A stretch of DNA of 64,000 nt. Origin: Rikenellaceae bacterium (lineage in GTDB: Bacteria > Bacteroidota > Bacteroidia > Bacteroidales > Rikenellaceae). This document shows, one piece after another, positions 8,702 to 17,522 of the stretch (the first letter of the stretch is position 1; each line of letters starts with the position of its first letter). The notes beneath the pieces were generated by a model, which worked only from the letters and a program-made list of their open reading frames with translations, was not told the DNA's origin and searched no databases. The translations under genes were made by a program, and so were the position numbers. The stretch is taken from assembly GCA_017415005.1 (NCBI GenBank), contig JAFQJK010000021.1, positions 1-64,000 of the forward strand. Direction: 5' to 3'.

Positions 8702-9787
8702 ATGATGGATAAAGAGCAAATCGCCCGGCTGCTGCAAGACATTGTCCACCCGGAGACCGGAAAGGACATCGTCGCGTCGGGCATCGTCGAGAACATATCG
8801 GCGACGGACAGCCGGACGGTCATCACGCTGGCCTTCGCCAAGGCGCGCGACCCGTTCGCCCTGTCGATCAAACGGGCCGTTATGGCCGCACTCACCGAAG
8901 CCGATCCGCAAATGGCGGACCAAACGACCGTCATCATCAAAGAGGCCGCACCGGCCCCGAAGGCCCCGAAAGCCGAAAAGCAAAGCTCCACGACCCGGAT
9001 CAGGCATGTGATCGCCGTGGCCTCGGGCAAAGGCGGAGTAGGTAAGTCGACCGTGACGGCCAACCTGGCCGTAGCCCTGGTCCGTCTCGGCTACCGCGTC
9101 GGGGTGCTTGATGCCGACGTGTACGGCCCCTCGCAGGCCAAGATGTTCGGTGTCGAAGGATACGTTCCGGCGGCGATCAAAGAGGAAAACGGCGCAGAGC
9201 TGATCGTCCCGGCCGAGAAATTCGGTGTCGAGATCATGTCGATCGCCTTTTTCATCCGGCCCGACGACGCGCTTGTGTGGCGCGGCCCGATGGCCAGCAA
9301 CGCCCTCAAACAGCTCACGCACCAGACGGCCTGGGGCGAGCTCGACTACCTGCTCATCGACCTGCCCCCGGGAACGGGCGACGTGCACCTGACGATGATC
9401 CAGGAGCTGCGCATCGACGGCGCGGTGATCGTCAGCACGCCGCAGCAAGTGGCGCTGGCAGACGTAGTGCGCGGGATCGGAATGTTCCGTGCCGAGAAGA
9501 TAGAGATCCCGGTACTGGGCATCGTCGAGAACATGGCCTGGTTCACGCCCGCCGAACTGCCCGACAACCGCTACTACATATTCGGTAAAGGAGGAGCGGC
9601 CCGGCTCGCTGCGGACGAGAAGCTGCCGCTGCTGGCCGAGATACCGCTCATCCAGACCGTGGCCGAGAGCGGCGACAGCGGATTCCCGACCGCAGCCACC
9701 GAGTCGCTCACCGCCCGATATTACCTCGAACTGGCCGGGAACGTAGTTCGCGAAACCGAAGCGTTGAAAACCCGGCAGGACGGTTGA
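8702..9787 (+). CDS. Mrp/NBP35-family P-loop ATPase (iron-sulfur carrier)
   Basis: A 361-residue Mrp/ApbC protein, thought to bind and transfer Fe-S clusters. It has an N-terminal MIP18-like domain (residues 1-80), a short Ala/Pro/Lys linker and an ATPase domain with the deviant Walker A GKGGVGKST at 109-117. The segment ENMAWFTPAEL holds the place where many Mrp proteins carry a CxxC cluster ligand; no cysteine pair is present, which I believe is usual in Bacteroidetes homologues. Two ATG codons in tandem (8702, 8705) leave the exact start open. It is a single gene next to the candidate origin. Confidence 0.9.
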   Translation: MMDKEQIARLLQDIVHPETGKDIVASGIVENISATDSRTVITLAFAKARDPFALSIKRAVMAALTEADPQMADQTTVIIKEAAPAPKAPKAEKQSSTTRIRHVIAVASGKGGVGKSTVTANLAVALVRLGYRVGVLDADVYGPSQAKMFGVEGYVPAAIKEENGAELIVPAEKFGVEIMSIAFFIRPDDALVWRGPMASNALKQLTHQTAWGELDYLLIDLPPGTGDVHLTMIQELRIDGAVIVSTPQQVALADVVRGIGMFRAEKIEIPVLGIVENMAWFTPAELPDNRYYIFGKGGAARLAADEKLPLLAEIPLIQTVAESGDSGFPTAATESLTARYYLELAGNVVRETEALKTRQDG

Positions 9788-10228
9788 TAAGTTTTGACCG
9801 TATCTGCGGACACTTTGCTTTTCAATACGTTACCATATGAACAAAATGTTAAGAAACGGAAAAGAAAGTGTTATCCGAATATGAAAAGTCGAACGGACCC
9901 AAGCTTGATATTCCCGGAAAAAATTCGATATAGCCGACCGGAACCAATTATCCAAGGGAAAAATATCGAAAAATATCAGCCGCGGAAAAACCGTTCTCAC
10001 CACCGGAATGTTAATGGAACATAAATGTCAATAAGAAGGACAATAGTTGTCAACCCCTGTTCATAAACCACATTATATCCTGATAAACAATAAAATAAAA
10101 TAGGAATAACTTGTTGAAAACAAGATCAGGGATAACAATAAATAAAGTGGGGAATAGGTTATGCACAATATGAACAGCTATTATTACTCTTATTTTACAT
10201 TTAAATATTTTTAAAGGAAAAAATAAAA
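9788..10228. other. Candidate chromosomal replication origin (oriC)
   Basis: A 441-bp gene-free segment between mrp and nadA. Composition falls to about one quarter GC from 10081 onward, against a GC-rich neighbourhood. One site, TTATGCACA at 10159-10167, fits the DnaA-box consensus TTATNCACA exactly; TTATGAACA (minus strand, 10066-10058) has one mismatch; TATGAACA recurs at 9836-9843 and 10169-10176, so this octamer is present three times. TTATCCGAA (9871) and TTATCCAAG (9948) are weaker. A CTTGTT/AACAAG hairpin is at 10110-10124. Plus-strand genes switch from C-rich to G-rich across this segment, and parS-like sites lie 5 kb away. The nadA promoter must also be here. Known: origins combine AT-rich DNA, DnaA boxes and a skew change. 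Assignment is inference. Confidence 0.55.
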
Positions 10229-11209
10229 ATGAAAAAGAGCGTGGATGTGTCGAAAGGATATGTCGATGAAAAGATCGACGCCGGAACGGATCTAAGGGCG
10301 GAGATCGCCCGTATGAAAAAGGAGAAGCGGGCCGTGATCCTTGCACACTACTATACGAGGCCCGAGGTGCAGGACGCGGCCGATTTCGTGGGCGACAGCC
10401 TGGCGCTTTCGCAGAAGGCGGCGGAAACGGATGCGGAGATCATCCTGTTCGCGGGCGTACACTTCATGGCAGAGACGGCGAAGATACTCTCGCCCGGAAA
10501 GAAGGTGCTCATGCCCGACCTCACGGCGGGCTGCTCGCTGGCCGACTCGTGCCGCGCCGGGGAGTTCGAACGGTTCCTGAGGGATTATCCGGACCATACG
10601 GTAGTCTCGTACGTCAATACGACGGTCGGGGTGAAGGCGCTGACCGATATCACCTGTACGTCGAGCAATGCGGTGAGGATCGTCGAGGCGCTGCCCGCAG
10701 GGGAGAAGATCGTCTTCGCGCCGGACCGTAATCTGGGCAATTATATCAAGTCGGTCACCGGACGCGAGGATATGGTGGTCTGGGACGGCGCATGTCATGT
10801 GCATGACCGATTCTCGGTCGAGAAGATACTGGAGCTGAAGAAAGCGCATCCCGGGGCGAAGGTACTGGCCCATCCCGAATGCAAGAAGGTGGTGCTCATG
10901 GTGGCCGATGTGGTGGGGAGCACGGCCGCGCTGCTCGATTTCTGCGGGCGGAGCGAGGCGGACGAGTTTATCGTGGTGACCGAGCCGGGCATTATCCACC
11001 AGATGCGCAAGGCCGATCCGGGTAAGACGTTCATCCCCGTGCCCCCTTCGGATGCCTCGTGCGGCTGCAACGACTGCGCCTATATGAAGCAGATGACGCT
11101 CGAAAAGATCTACCTCACGCTCAGGTACGAGCTGCCTGAGATCGTGATCGACGAGGCGATCCGGGCCCGCGCCGAGCGGTCGATCCGCCGGATGCTCGAA
11201 ATGTCGTAA
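10229..11209 (+). CDS. nadA: Quinolinate synthase A
   Basis: A 326-residue NadA, the [4Fe-4S] enzyme that condenses iminoaspartate with dihydroxyacetone phosphate to quinolinate in NAD synthesis. The three-fold repeated domain is recognisable, with cluster ligands expected at Cys102 (TAGCSLAD), Cys189 (GACHVHD) and one cysteine of the CGCNDC segment at residues 278-283. The ATG at 10229 follows an A-rich stretch. No nadB or nadC is adjacent. It is the first gene on the right side of the candidate origin and reads away from it. Confidence 0.95.
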   Translation: MKKSVDVSKGYVDEKIDAGTDLRAEIARMKKEKRAVILAHYYTRPEVQDAADFVGDSLALSQKAAETDAEIILFAGVHFMAETAKILSPGKKVLMPDLTAGCSLADSCRAGEFERFLRDYPDHTVVSYVNTTVGVKALTDITCTSSNAVRIVEALPAGEKIVFAPDRNLGNYIKSVTGREDMVVWDGACHVHDRFSVEKILELKKAHPGAKVLAHPECKKVVLMVADVVGSTAALLDFCGRSEADEFIVVTEPGIIHQMRKADPGKTFIPVPPSDASCGCNDCAYMKQMTLEKIYLTLRYELPEIVIDEAIRARAERSIRRMLEMS

Positions 11210-11289
11210 TGAGGCGTGCCTTGTTTCAGAAGGTAGCGTATTTCCGAAATATAATGGTTATGTATTCCCGGGTTCTGCCGTTTTTTTGT

Positions 11290-11297
11290 TAGCTTTG
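11290..11297 (+). promoter_or_regulatory. -7 box before the S46 peptidase gene
   Basis: TAGCTTTG fits TAnnTTTG and lies 52 bp before the start codon at 11350. The sequence just upstream is T-rich without a clear TTTG at the right spacing. Confidence 0.5.
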
Positions 11298-11349
11298 TCT
11301 GTTTTGTGAAGATTTCTGTGGAATATATAACAACTAAATAGACTCGTAC

Positions 11350-13488
11350 ATGAAAAAGTTTCTGATCGCCTCGCTGGCTATGCTGATGGTGGGGCTTCGC
11401 GCTTCGGCCGACGAGGGGATGTGGCTGTTGCCGTACCTCCAAAAGCTCAATATCAAGGATATGAAGGCCAAGGGATTCAAGCTCAAGGCCGACGATATTT
11501 ATAACCTGAACCAGAACGCTATTAAGGACGCCATTGTGATCTTCGGGGGGGGATGTACCGGCGAGGTCGTGTCTGACCGCGGGCTGCTGCTGACCAACCA
11601 CCACTGCGGCTTCGGGGCTATCCAGCGGCTGAGCAGCGTCGAGCACGACTATCTCAAGGATGGGTTCTGGGCGATGTGCGATGCCGAGGAACTGCCTGCC
11701 GAGGGTCTTACGGTGACCTTCATCCGGAGGATCGAGGACGTGACCGACCAGATCGTGCCACAGCTCAGCGATACGCTGAAGGAGTGGGACCGCGACGACC
11801 GGGTGAAGGAGCTGATCGCCGGGATCGTTGAGAACACGGATAAGAAGGCGAGCGAGCGCGTGGTGGTAGAGGAGTTCTTCGGGGGTAACCAGTACCTGAA
11901 GATCGTCACGGAGGTCTACCAGGATATCCGCCTGGTCGGAGCACCCCCGATGTCGATCGGCAAGTTCGGCGGCGAGACCGACAACTGGATGTGGCCGCGC
12001 CATACGGGCGATTTCTCGGTCTTCCGCATCTATGCGGCACCCGATGGCAGTCCGGCGGCTTACGCGAAGGGAAATGTGCCTTACAATGCGCCGGTGCACC
12101 TCAAAATCTCGCTCAAGGGATACAAACCCGGCGATTTCGCGATGGTGATCGGTTTCCCGGGATCGACCGAGCGCTATATGTCGTCGTTCGAGATCGACGA
12201 GGTGCTGAACATTGACAATCCGAACCGTATATTTATCCGTGGCGAGCGCCAGAAGCTGATGAAAGAGGATATGCTCGCCAGCGACAAGGTGCGCATCCAG
12301 TACGCGTCGAAATACGCCTCGTCGTCGAACTACTGGAAGAACTCGATCGGGATGAGCCGCGGTCTTCGCAAACTGAACGTAAAGGCCGACAAAGAGCAGA
12401 TCGAGCGTGACCTTACGGCCTGGATCGACGCTTCGCCCGAGCGGCTGGCCAAATATGGCAAAGCGCTTGAGATGAAGCGGCGTGCCGTGGAGGGACGCGC
12501 ACCCTATACGCATGTGTTGCAGTATATCAACGAGGCGCTGGTGCGCGGCGTGGAGCTGACGGGCTTTTCGTCGCTGGGCGCGCAGATGGTGAACGCCGCG
12601 GGTGACTCGATCAATGAAAAGGGTATCGAGCGGCTGAAAGGGCGTGTCGGTGAGCTATACAAGGACTTCAATGAGCCTACGGACCGGAAGATCGCAAAGA
12701 CGATGTTCCGCATCTTTGCCGAGCATGTCGACGAGGCGATGCAGCCGTCCGTGTTCGGGACGATCCGTACGGACTATGGTGGCGATTTCGACCGGTATGT
12801 CGACGAGCTGTACGACCGCTCGATCTTTGCCGATTCGAACCGCGTGAAGCAGTTCCTGGAGAATCCGGACATCGAGGCACTGAAGAACGATCCGGGTTAT
12901 GCGATGTATAGATCGGTGAATGAGAAGCGCGGGGAAGTGCGCGGGAAAGTGGTGGAGTTCAACGAGGATTTCTACCAGGGCCACCGCCTGTTCATCGCTG
13001 CGTTGCTGGAGATGAATCCCGACGTGAAATATTATCCCGATGCCAATTTCACGATGCGGCTTACGTACGGACAGATCCTGCCGTACAGCCCCGCCGACGG
13101 GATCGAGTATGACTATTATACCACGCTGAGGGGCGTGATGGAGAAGGAAGACCCTGAGAATCCGACCGAGTTCACCGTGCCCGAGCGGCTCAAGGAGCTC
13201 TACCGGATGAAGGATTACGGTGAGTACGCTTTTCTGGGCGAGGTTCCTACCTGCTTCCTTTCGAACAACGACATCACGGGCGGCAATTCGGGCAGTCCGG
13301 TGATGAACGCCCGGGGCGAGCTGATCGGCCTGGCGTTCGACGGTAACTGGGAGGCGATGAGCGGGGATATCGCCTTCGAGCCCGATCTGCAACGTACGAT
13401 CAGTGTCGATATCCGCTACGTGCTGTTTATTATCGACAAGTTCGCCGGCGATACGCGTCTGATCGACGAGATGACGATCGTCAGGTAG
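11350..13488 (+). CDS. S46 family dipeptidyl-peptidase, DPP7-like
   Basis: A 712-residue secreted S46 peptidase, which removes dipeptides from oligopeptide N-termini in the periplasm. The signal peptide is residues 1-20. The chymotrypsin-like catalytic parts are His84/85 in TNHHCG and Ser647 in GGNSGSP. The residue 18 after the serine, Gly665 in AFDGNW, matches the position that is glycine in Porphyromonas DPP7 (hydrophobic P1 preferred) and arginine in DPP11 (acidic P1), so DPP7-like specificity is inferred. Length is normal for S46. A single-gene unit with its own promoter and terminator, it supports amino-acid feeding from peptides. Confidence 0.93.
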   Translation: MKKFLIASLAMLMVGLRASADEGMWLLPYLQKLNIKDMKAKGFKLKADDIYNLNQNAIKDAIVIFGGGCTGEVVSDRGLLLTNHHCGFGAIQRLSSVEHDYLKDGFWAMCDAEELPAEGLTVTFIRRIEDVTDQIVPQLSDTLKEWDRDDRVKELIAGIVENTDKKASERVVVEEFFGGNQYLKIVTEVYQDIRLVGAPPMSIGKFGGETDNWMWPRHTGDFSVFRIYAAPDGSPAAYAKGNVPYNAPVHLKISLKGYKPGDFAMVIGFPGSTERYMSSFEIDEVLNIDNPNRIFIRGERQKLMKEDMLASDKVRIQYASKYASSSNYWKNSIGMSRGLRKLNVKADKEQIERDLTAWIDASPERLAKYGKALEMKRRAVEGRAPYTHVLQYINEALVRGVELTGFSSLGAQMVNAAGDSINEKGIERLKGRVGELYKDFNEPTDRKIAKTMFRIFAEHVDEAMQPSVFGTIRTDYGGDFDRYVDELYDRSIFADSNRVKQFLENPDIEALKNDPGYAMYRSVNEKRGEVRGKVVEFNEDFYQGHRLFIAALLEMNPDVKYYPDANFTMRLTYGQILPYSPADGIEYDYYTTLRGVMEKEDPENPTEFTVPERLKELYRMKDYGEYAFLGEVPTCFLSNNDITGGNSGSPVMNARGELIGLAFDGNWEAMSGDIAFEPDLQRTISVDIRYVLFIIDKFAGDTRLIDEMTIVR

Positions 13489-13520
13489 GACGGAAGCAGC
13501 CGGGTGGCCGGCTGACGGGG

Positions 13521-13558
13521 GTGCCGGCAAATCAGTCGATTTGCCGGCACTTTTGTTT
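13521..13558 (+). terminator. Terminator after the S46 peptidase gene
   Basis: A 13-bp perfect stem (13521-13533 with 13538-13550, GTGCCGGCAAATC) with a four-base loop is followed by TTTTGTTT. Confidence 0.9.
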
Positions 13559-13595
13559 CGGGTGGCTCCCTGTACCGCAATTGATGAAAAAGCGC

Positions 13596-13603
13596 TATAT
13601 TTG
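13596..13603 (+). promoter_or_regulatory. -7 box of the glnS promoter
   Basis: TATATTTG fits TAnnTTTG and ends 19 bp before the glnS start codon. Confidence 0.6.
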
Positions 13604-13622
13604 AGGGGTAAAACATCATTAC

Positions 13623-15302
13623 ATGGAAAAGACGAACGAAGAGTTGGCTCCGGCCGAGCGGCCGCTCAATTTTCTGGAAGAGATCATAGAGGAGAGCATG
13701 GCCAAAGGCGAGAAGAGGGTGCAGACCCGGTTCCCGCCCGAACCCAACGGGTATCTGCATATCGGACATGCCAAGAGCATCTGCCTGAATTTTGGACTGG
13801 CCAAGAAATACGGCGGTAAGTGCAATCTGCGATTCGACGATACGAATCCGGTCAAGGAGGATGTCGAGTATGTGGATTCGATCAAGGAGGATATCAAGTG
13901 GCTTGGTTTCGACTGGGCGGCCGAATATTACGCGTCGGACTATTTCGAGCAGTTGTATGACTGGGCTGTCGAGTTGATAAAGAGGGGGAAAGCCTATGTG
14001 GACGACCAGACCCAGGAGGAGATCCGGCAGAGGCGCGGCACCGTGACCGAGCCGGGCGAGGAGAGTCCGTGGCGGGACCGGTCGGTGGAGGAGAACCTCG
14101 ACCTGTTTGCCCGGATGCGGGCCGGTGAGTTCGCCGATGGTGAGAAGGTGCTGCGGGCCAAGATCGATATGGCACATCCCAACATGCTGATGCGAGACCC
14201 GATCATGTACCGTATCCTGCATGCCCATCACCATCGTACGGGCGATAAGTGGTGCATCTATCCGATGTACGACTATGCGCACGGGCAGTGCGACTCGATC
14301 GAGCGGGTGACGCATTCGATGTGTACGCTCGAGTTCGACGTGCACAGGCCGCTGTACGACTGGTTCATTCAGGAGCTCGGTATTTTCCCGAGCCACCAGT
14401 ACGAGTTTGCGAGGCTCAACCTGACGCATACGATGATGAGTAAGCGTAAGTTGTTGCAACTTGTTCAAAATAAAGTTGTTACCGGATGGGATGACCCTCG
14501 TATGCCGACCATTGTGGCATTACGCAGGCGAGGGTATACGCCTGAATCGCTGCGGATGTTCGCCGAAAAGGTGGGTGTGGCCAAGCGTGACAATGTGATC
14601 GATCTCGGTCTGCTCGAATTTTGTGTTCGCGAGGACCTGAACAAGATCGCCGAGCGCAGGATGGCCGTGCTTGATCCGATCAAGGTGGTCATTACCAATT
14701 ACCCCGAAGATAAGGTCGAGGAAGTGGAGTGCGTGAATAATCCGGAGGATGAAGCGGCCGGGAAGCGTCGGGTGCCTTTCTCGCGTGAAATTTATATCGA
14801 GCGGGACGACTTTATGGAAGAACCGCCGAAGAAGTATTTCCGCCTTTCGCCGGGCAAGGAGGTGCGCCTGCGCTATGCCTATCTGATTCGCTGCGACGAG
14901 GTGATCAAAGATACAGACGGAACTGTTACGGAATTGCGCTGTACGTACGATCCCGAATCGGGTCATGGCGGATCGTCGGACGGACGCAGGGTGAAAGGGG
15001 TGATCCATTGGGTGTCTGTACCGCACGCGGTGAAGACCGAAGTGCGTCTTTTCGACCGGTTGCTGCTCAATGACAGCGCGGACGATGTTGAGGAGGGCAA
15101 GACCTTTATGGATTATATCAATCCGGATTCGCTTGTTGTGAAGACGGCTTACGCCGAACCTTCACTGGCAGATGCTTCCATAGGTGATAAATTCCAGTTC
15201 GAACGGATCGGTTATTTCTGCAAGGATAAGGATTCGACGGCCGAGCGTGCCGTGTTTAACCGAACAGTTACGCTTAAGGATAGCTGGGCGAAGATGAAAT
15301 AA
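13623..15302 (+). CDS. glnS: Glutaminyl-tRNA synthetase
   Basis: A 559-residue class I synthetase that charges tRNA-Gln. The HIGH motif is at residues 46-49 (GYLHIGHAK) and the KMSKS-like motif is MMSKRKLL; the C-terminal half is the usual anticodon-binding double beta-barrel. Length is normal for bacterial GlnRS. The gene has its own promoter and is closed by a strong terminator. Presence of GlnRS means Gln-tRNA need not come only from the amidotransferase route. Confidence 0.96.
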   Translation: MEKTNEELAPAERPLNFLEEIIEESMAKGEKRVQTRFPPEPNGYLHIGHAKSICLNFGLAKKYGGKCNLRFDDTNPVKEDVEYVDSIKEDIKWLGFDWAAEYYASDYFEQLYDWAVELIKRGKAYVDDQTQEEIRQRRGTVTEPGEESPWRDRSVEENLDLFARMRAGEFADGEKVLRAKIDMAHPNMLMRDPIMYRILHAHHHRTGDKWCIYPMYDYAHGQCDSIERVTHSMCTLEFDVHRPLYDWFIQELGIFPSHQYEFARLNLTHTMMSKRKLLQLVQNKVVTGWDDPRMPTIVALRRRGYTPESLRMFAEKVGVAKRDNVIDLGLLEFCVREDLNKIAERRMAVLDPIKVVITNYPEDKVEEVECVNNPEDEAAGKRRVPFSREIYIERDDFMEEPPKKYFRLSPGKEVRLRYAYLIRCDEVIKDTDGTVTELRCTYDPESGHGGSSDGRRVKGVIHWVSVPHAVKTEVRLFDRLLLNDSADDVEEGKTFMDYINPDSLVVKTAYAEPSLADASIGDKFQFERIGYFCKDKDSTAERAVFNRTVTLKDSWAKMK

Positions 15303-15320
15303 GCTGTCTTTTGTTTTAAG

Positions 15321-15351
15321 AAGCCGGAATCGCAAGATTCCGGCTTTTTTT
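15321..15351 (+). terminator. Terminator of glnS
   Basis: An 11-bp stem (15321-15331 with 15336-15346, AAGCCGGAATC) with a GCAA tetraloop runs into seven T residues, 19 bp after the glnS stop. Confidence 0.93.
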
Positions 15352-15394
15352 ATCGCCTCTATTTCTGAATCTGTATGTGATGTGAATGAATATT

Positions 15395-15410
15395 TGTTCC
15401 ACGTGGAACA
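15395..15410. other. parS-like ParB-binding site 1
   Basis: TGTTCCACGTGGAACA is a perfect 16-bp palindrome. It is the known chromosomal parS form in some bacteria (for example Pseudomonas) and differs from the Bacillus consensus by one symmetric base pair. It lies in the convergent gap between glnS and mnmG. parA/parB are not in the window. Confidence 0.85.
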
Positions 15411-15562
15411 TTTGGTATCAGACCTTGGCTATGCGGTGAATGAATATGTGTGATGTCTGTATGTTTGTGTGCGGATTACAATAAATTGGGGATACTGAAT
15501 GTATTGAGTGAGAGCGGCCATACTCAATGTATGGCCGCCCGTGCAGATGAAGGAGAAAGGGG

Positions 15563-15578
15563 TGTTCCACGTGGAACA
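15563..15578. other. parS-like ParB-binding site 2
   Basis: A second exact copy of TGTTCCACGTGGAACA, 153 bp after the first and 9 bp beyond the mnmG stop. Two identical 16-bp palindromes this close cannot be chance and mark an origin-proximal centromere region. Confidence 0.85.
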
Positions 15579-15587
15579 ATTAGGGTT

Positions 15588-17459
15588 TTATCGGCCGAAA
15601 TAGACGAGCAGGACGTTGATGTCGGCAGGGGAGACGCCTGGAATACGCGATGCCTGGCCGATCGTCTGGGGGCGGATGCGGGTCAGCTTCTGGCGTGCTT
15701 CCATCGATAGGGAGGTGAGGGCGTTGAAGTCGAATTCGGGGTTGATCCTGATATTTTCGAGTCGTAGGATCTTGTCGGCGATGAACCGTTCTCGCTCGAT
15801 ATATCCTTTGTATTTGATCTGTATTTCGGCCTCCCCAACAGCTTCGTCCGAAATATCGCGTTCCTGAATGAAGTTTTTTAGCGGTGAAAAATGATCGGCC
15901 AGGTCATAAATTGTAATTTCGTTGCGTAAAATCAAGTCAAAAAGCTTTCGTTTTTGGGTTAGAGGTGCAGAATTACGAATTTTTAAATAGTCTTGAATTT
16001 CCTCTGGAGCGATGCCTTGTTCACGGACGTAGGAAATAAGCGATTCTACGGCTGATTTTTTTTGCGTGTAAGTGGCATATCTTTTTTCGTCGGCAAGACC
16101 GATTTTGTAGGCCAGGGGGGTAAGCCGGAGGTCGGCATTGTCTTGCCGGAGCAAAATGCGGTATTCGGCGCGGCTGGTGAACATCCGGTAGGGCTCGTCG
16201 ACCCCTTTGGTCACCAGGTCGTCGATCAGTACACCGATATAGGCTTCATCGCGGCGCAGGACGAACGGTTCGCCACCGTTGAGGCTGAGATGGGCGTTGA
16301 TTCCTGCTATCAGGCCTTGCGCGCCTGCTTCCTCATAGCCGGTCGTGCCGTTGATCTGGCCGGCAAAGTAAAGGTTACGGACCAGTTTGGTTTCGAGCGT
16401 GTGGAAAAGTTGTGTCGGAGGGAAGAAATCGTACTCGATGGCGTAACCCGGACGGTAAAGCTGGGCGTTTTCGAGTCCCCTGATCTTGCGCAGCGCCTCG
16501 AACTGTACGTTCCAGGGGAGAGAGGAGGAGAAACCGTTGAGGTAATATTCGTGCGTGTCGCGGCCTTCGGGTTCGAGGAAGAGCTGGTGGCTATCTTTGC
16601 CGGCGAAGGTGCGGAGCTTATCTTCGATGCTCGGGCAATAGCGCGGGCCGATACCCTTGATCGTCCCGTTGAATAGCGGCGAGTCGGCGAAGCCGGTGCG
16701 CAGCGTGTCGTGCACTTCCTCTGAGGTGTAGACCAGATAGCAGGGCGATTGTTCTTTAACTGGTTGTATATCTGTATGATATGAGAATTTTTCGGGCTGC
16801 TCGTCACCGGGCTGGGCTTCGAGGACACTGAAGTCGATCGTCCGCCCGTCGATACGTGCCGGCGTACCGGTTTTCATCCGGCTCACCTCGAAGCCGAGCG
16901 TGGCGAGTTGTTCGCTCAGACCGTGCGAGGCGGCGTCGCCCGATCGTCCGCCCTCGGTTTGGGAACGGCCTACATGCATCAGCCCGTTAAGGAAGGTACC
17001 GTTGGTCAGGATGATTGCGCGGGCTGTGAAGCGGACGCCGAGTGCTGTGACGATACCTGTCACTATGTGATTGTTAATGATTATCTCTGTAACGGTATCC
17101 TGCCAGATCGAAAGGTTGGGGGTATTTTCGAGCGTGTGGCGCCAGAGCGATGAGAAGAGCTGCTTGTCGCACTGCGCGCGGGGGCTCCACATGGCCGGTC
17201 CTTTCGACCGGTTGAGCATCCGGAACTGAATGGTCGAGCGGTCGGTGATGATGCCCATTTGCCCTCCCAGCGCGTCGATCTCGCGGACGATCTGGCCCTT
17301 GGCCACACCGCCTACGGCCGGGTTGCACGACATCTGCGCGAAGTTGGTCATGTCCATCGTAACGAGCAGAGTCGCTGAGCCCATCCGGGCCGCTGCCGCT
17401 GCCGCCTCGCAGCCGGCGTGACCACCGCCGACCACGATGATATCGTAGCTGGTTTTCAT
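15588..17459 (-). CDS. mnmG: tRNA uridine-5-carboxymethylaminomethyl modification enzyme MnmG (GidA)
   Basis: A 623-residue FAD protein that with MnmE modifies the wobble uridine of several tRNAs. The dinucleotide-binding motif GGGHAGCEAA is at residues 10-19, followed by the family motif GGVAKGQIVREIDALGG; the C-terminal helical tRNA-binding domain is complete. The start at 17459 gives MKTSYDIIVVGGG, the normal N-terminus. It is the last gene of the minus-strand operon pheS-TPR-envC-ybeY-mnmG. In many bacteria mnmG lies close to oriC, which agrees with the parS-like sites just beyond its stop. Confidence 0.96.
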   Translation of the reverse strand: MKTSYDIIVVGGGHAGCEAAAAAARMGSATLLVTMDMTNFAQMSCNPAVGGVAKGQIVREIDALGGQMGIITDRSTIQFRMLNRSKGPAMWSPRAQCDKQLFSSLWRHTLENTPNLSIWQDTVTEIIINNHIVTGIVTALGVRFTARAIILTNGTFLNGLMHVGRSQTEGGRSGDAASHGLSEQLATLGFEVSRMKTGTPARIDGRTIDFSVLEAQPGDEQPEKFSYHTDIQPVKEQSPCYLVYTSEEVHDTLRTGFADSPLFNGTIKGIGPRYCPSIEDKLRTFAGKDSHQLFLEPEGRDTHEYYLNGFSSSLPWNVQFEALRKIRGLENAQLYRPGYAIEYDFFPPTQLFHTLETKLVRNLYFAGQINGTTGYEEAGAQGLIAGINAHLSLNGGEPFVLRRDEAYIGVLIDDLVTKGVDEPYRMFTSRAEYRILLRQDNADLRLTPLAYKIGLADEKRYATYTQKKSAVESLISYVREQGIAPEEIQDYLKIRNSAPLTQKRKLFDLILRNEITIYDLADHFSPLKNFIQERDISDEAVGEAEIQIKYKGYIERERFIADKILRLENIRINPEFDFNALTSLSMEARQKLTRIRPQTIGQASRIPGVSPADINVLLVYFGR

Positions 17460-17522
17460 TGTTTGTTCTCTCTGTTCGGGCCGTTGGTCCACCGTGTGCG
17501 GGATCGCCCCGGAAACGGCCGT

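Noticed and set aside
9871-9956. TTATCCGAA and TTATCCAAG as further DnaA boxes
   Set aside because: Each has two mismatches to TTATCCACA in conserved positions; mentioned only as weak support.
9794-10024. A 76-codon open frame in the AT-rich gap before nadA
   Set aside because: The translation is a lysine/asparagine-rich mixture without domain character, starts at no promoter-linked site and overlaps the candidate origin.
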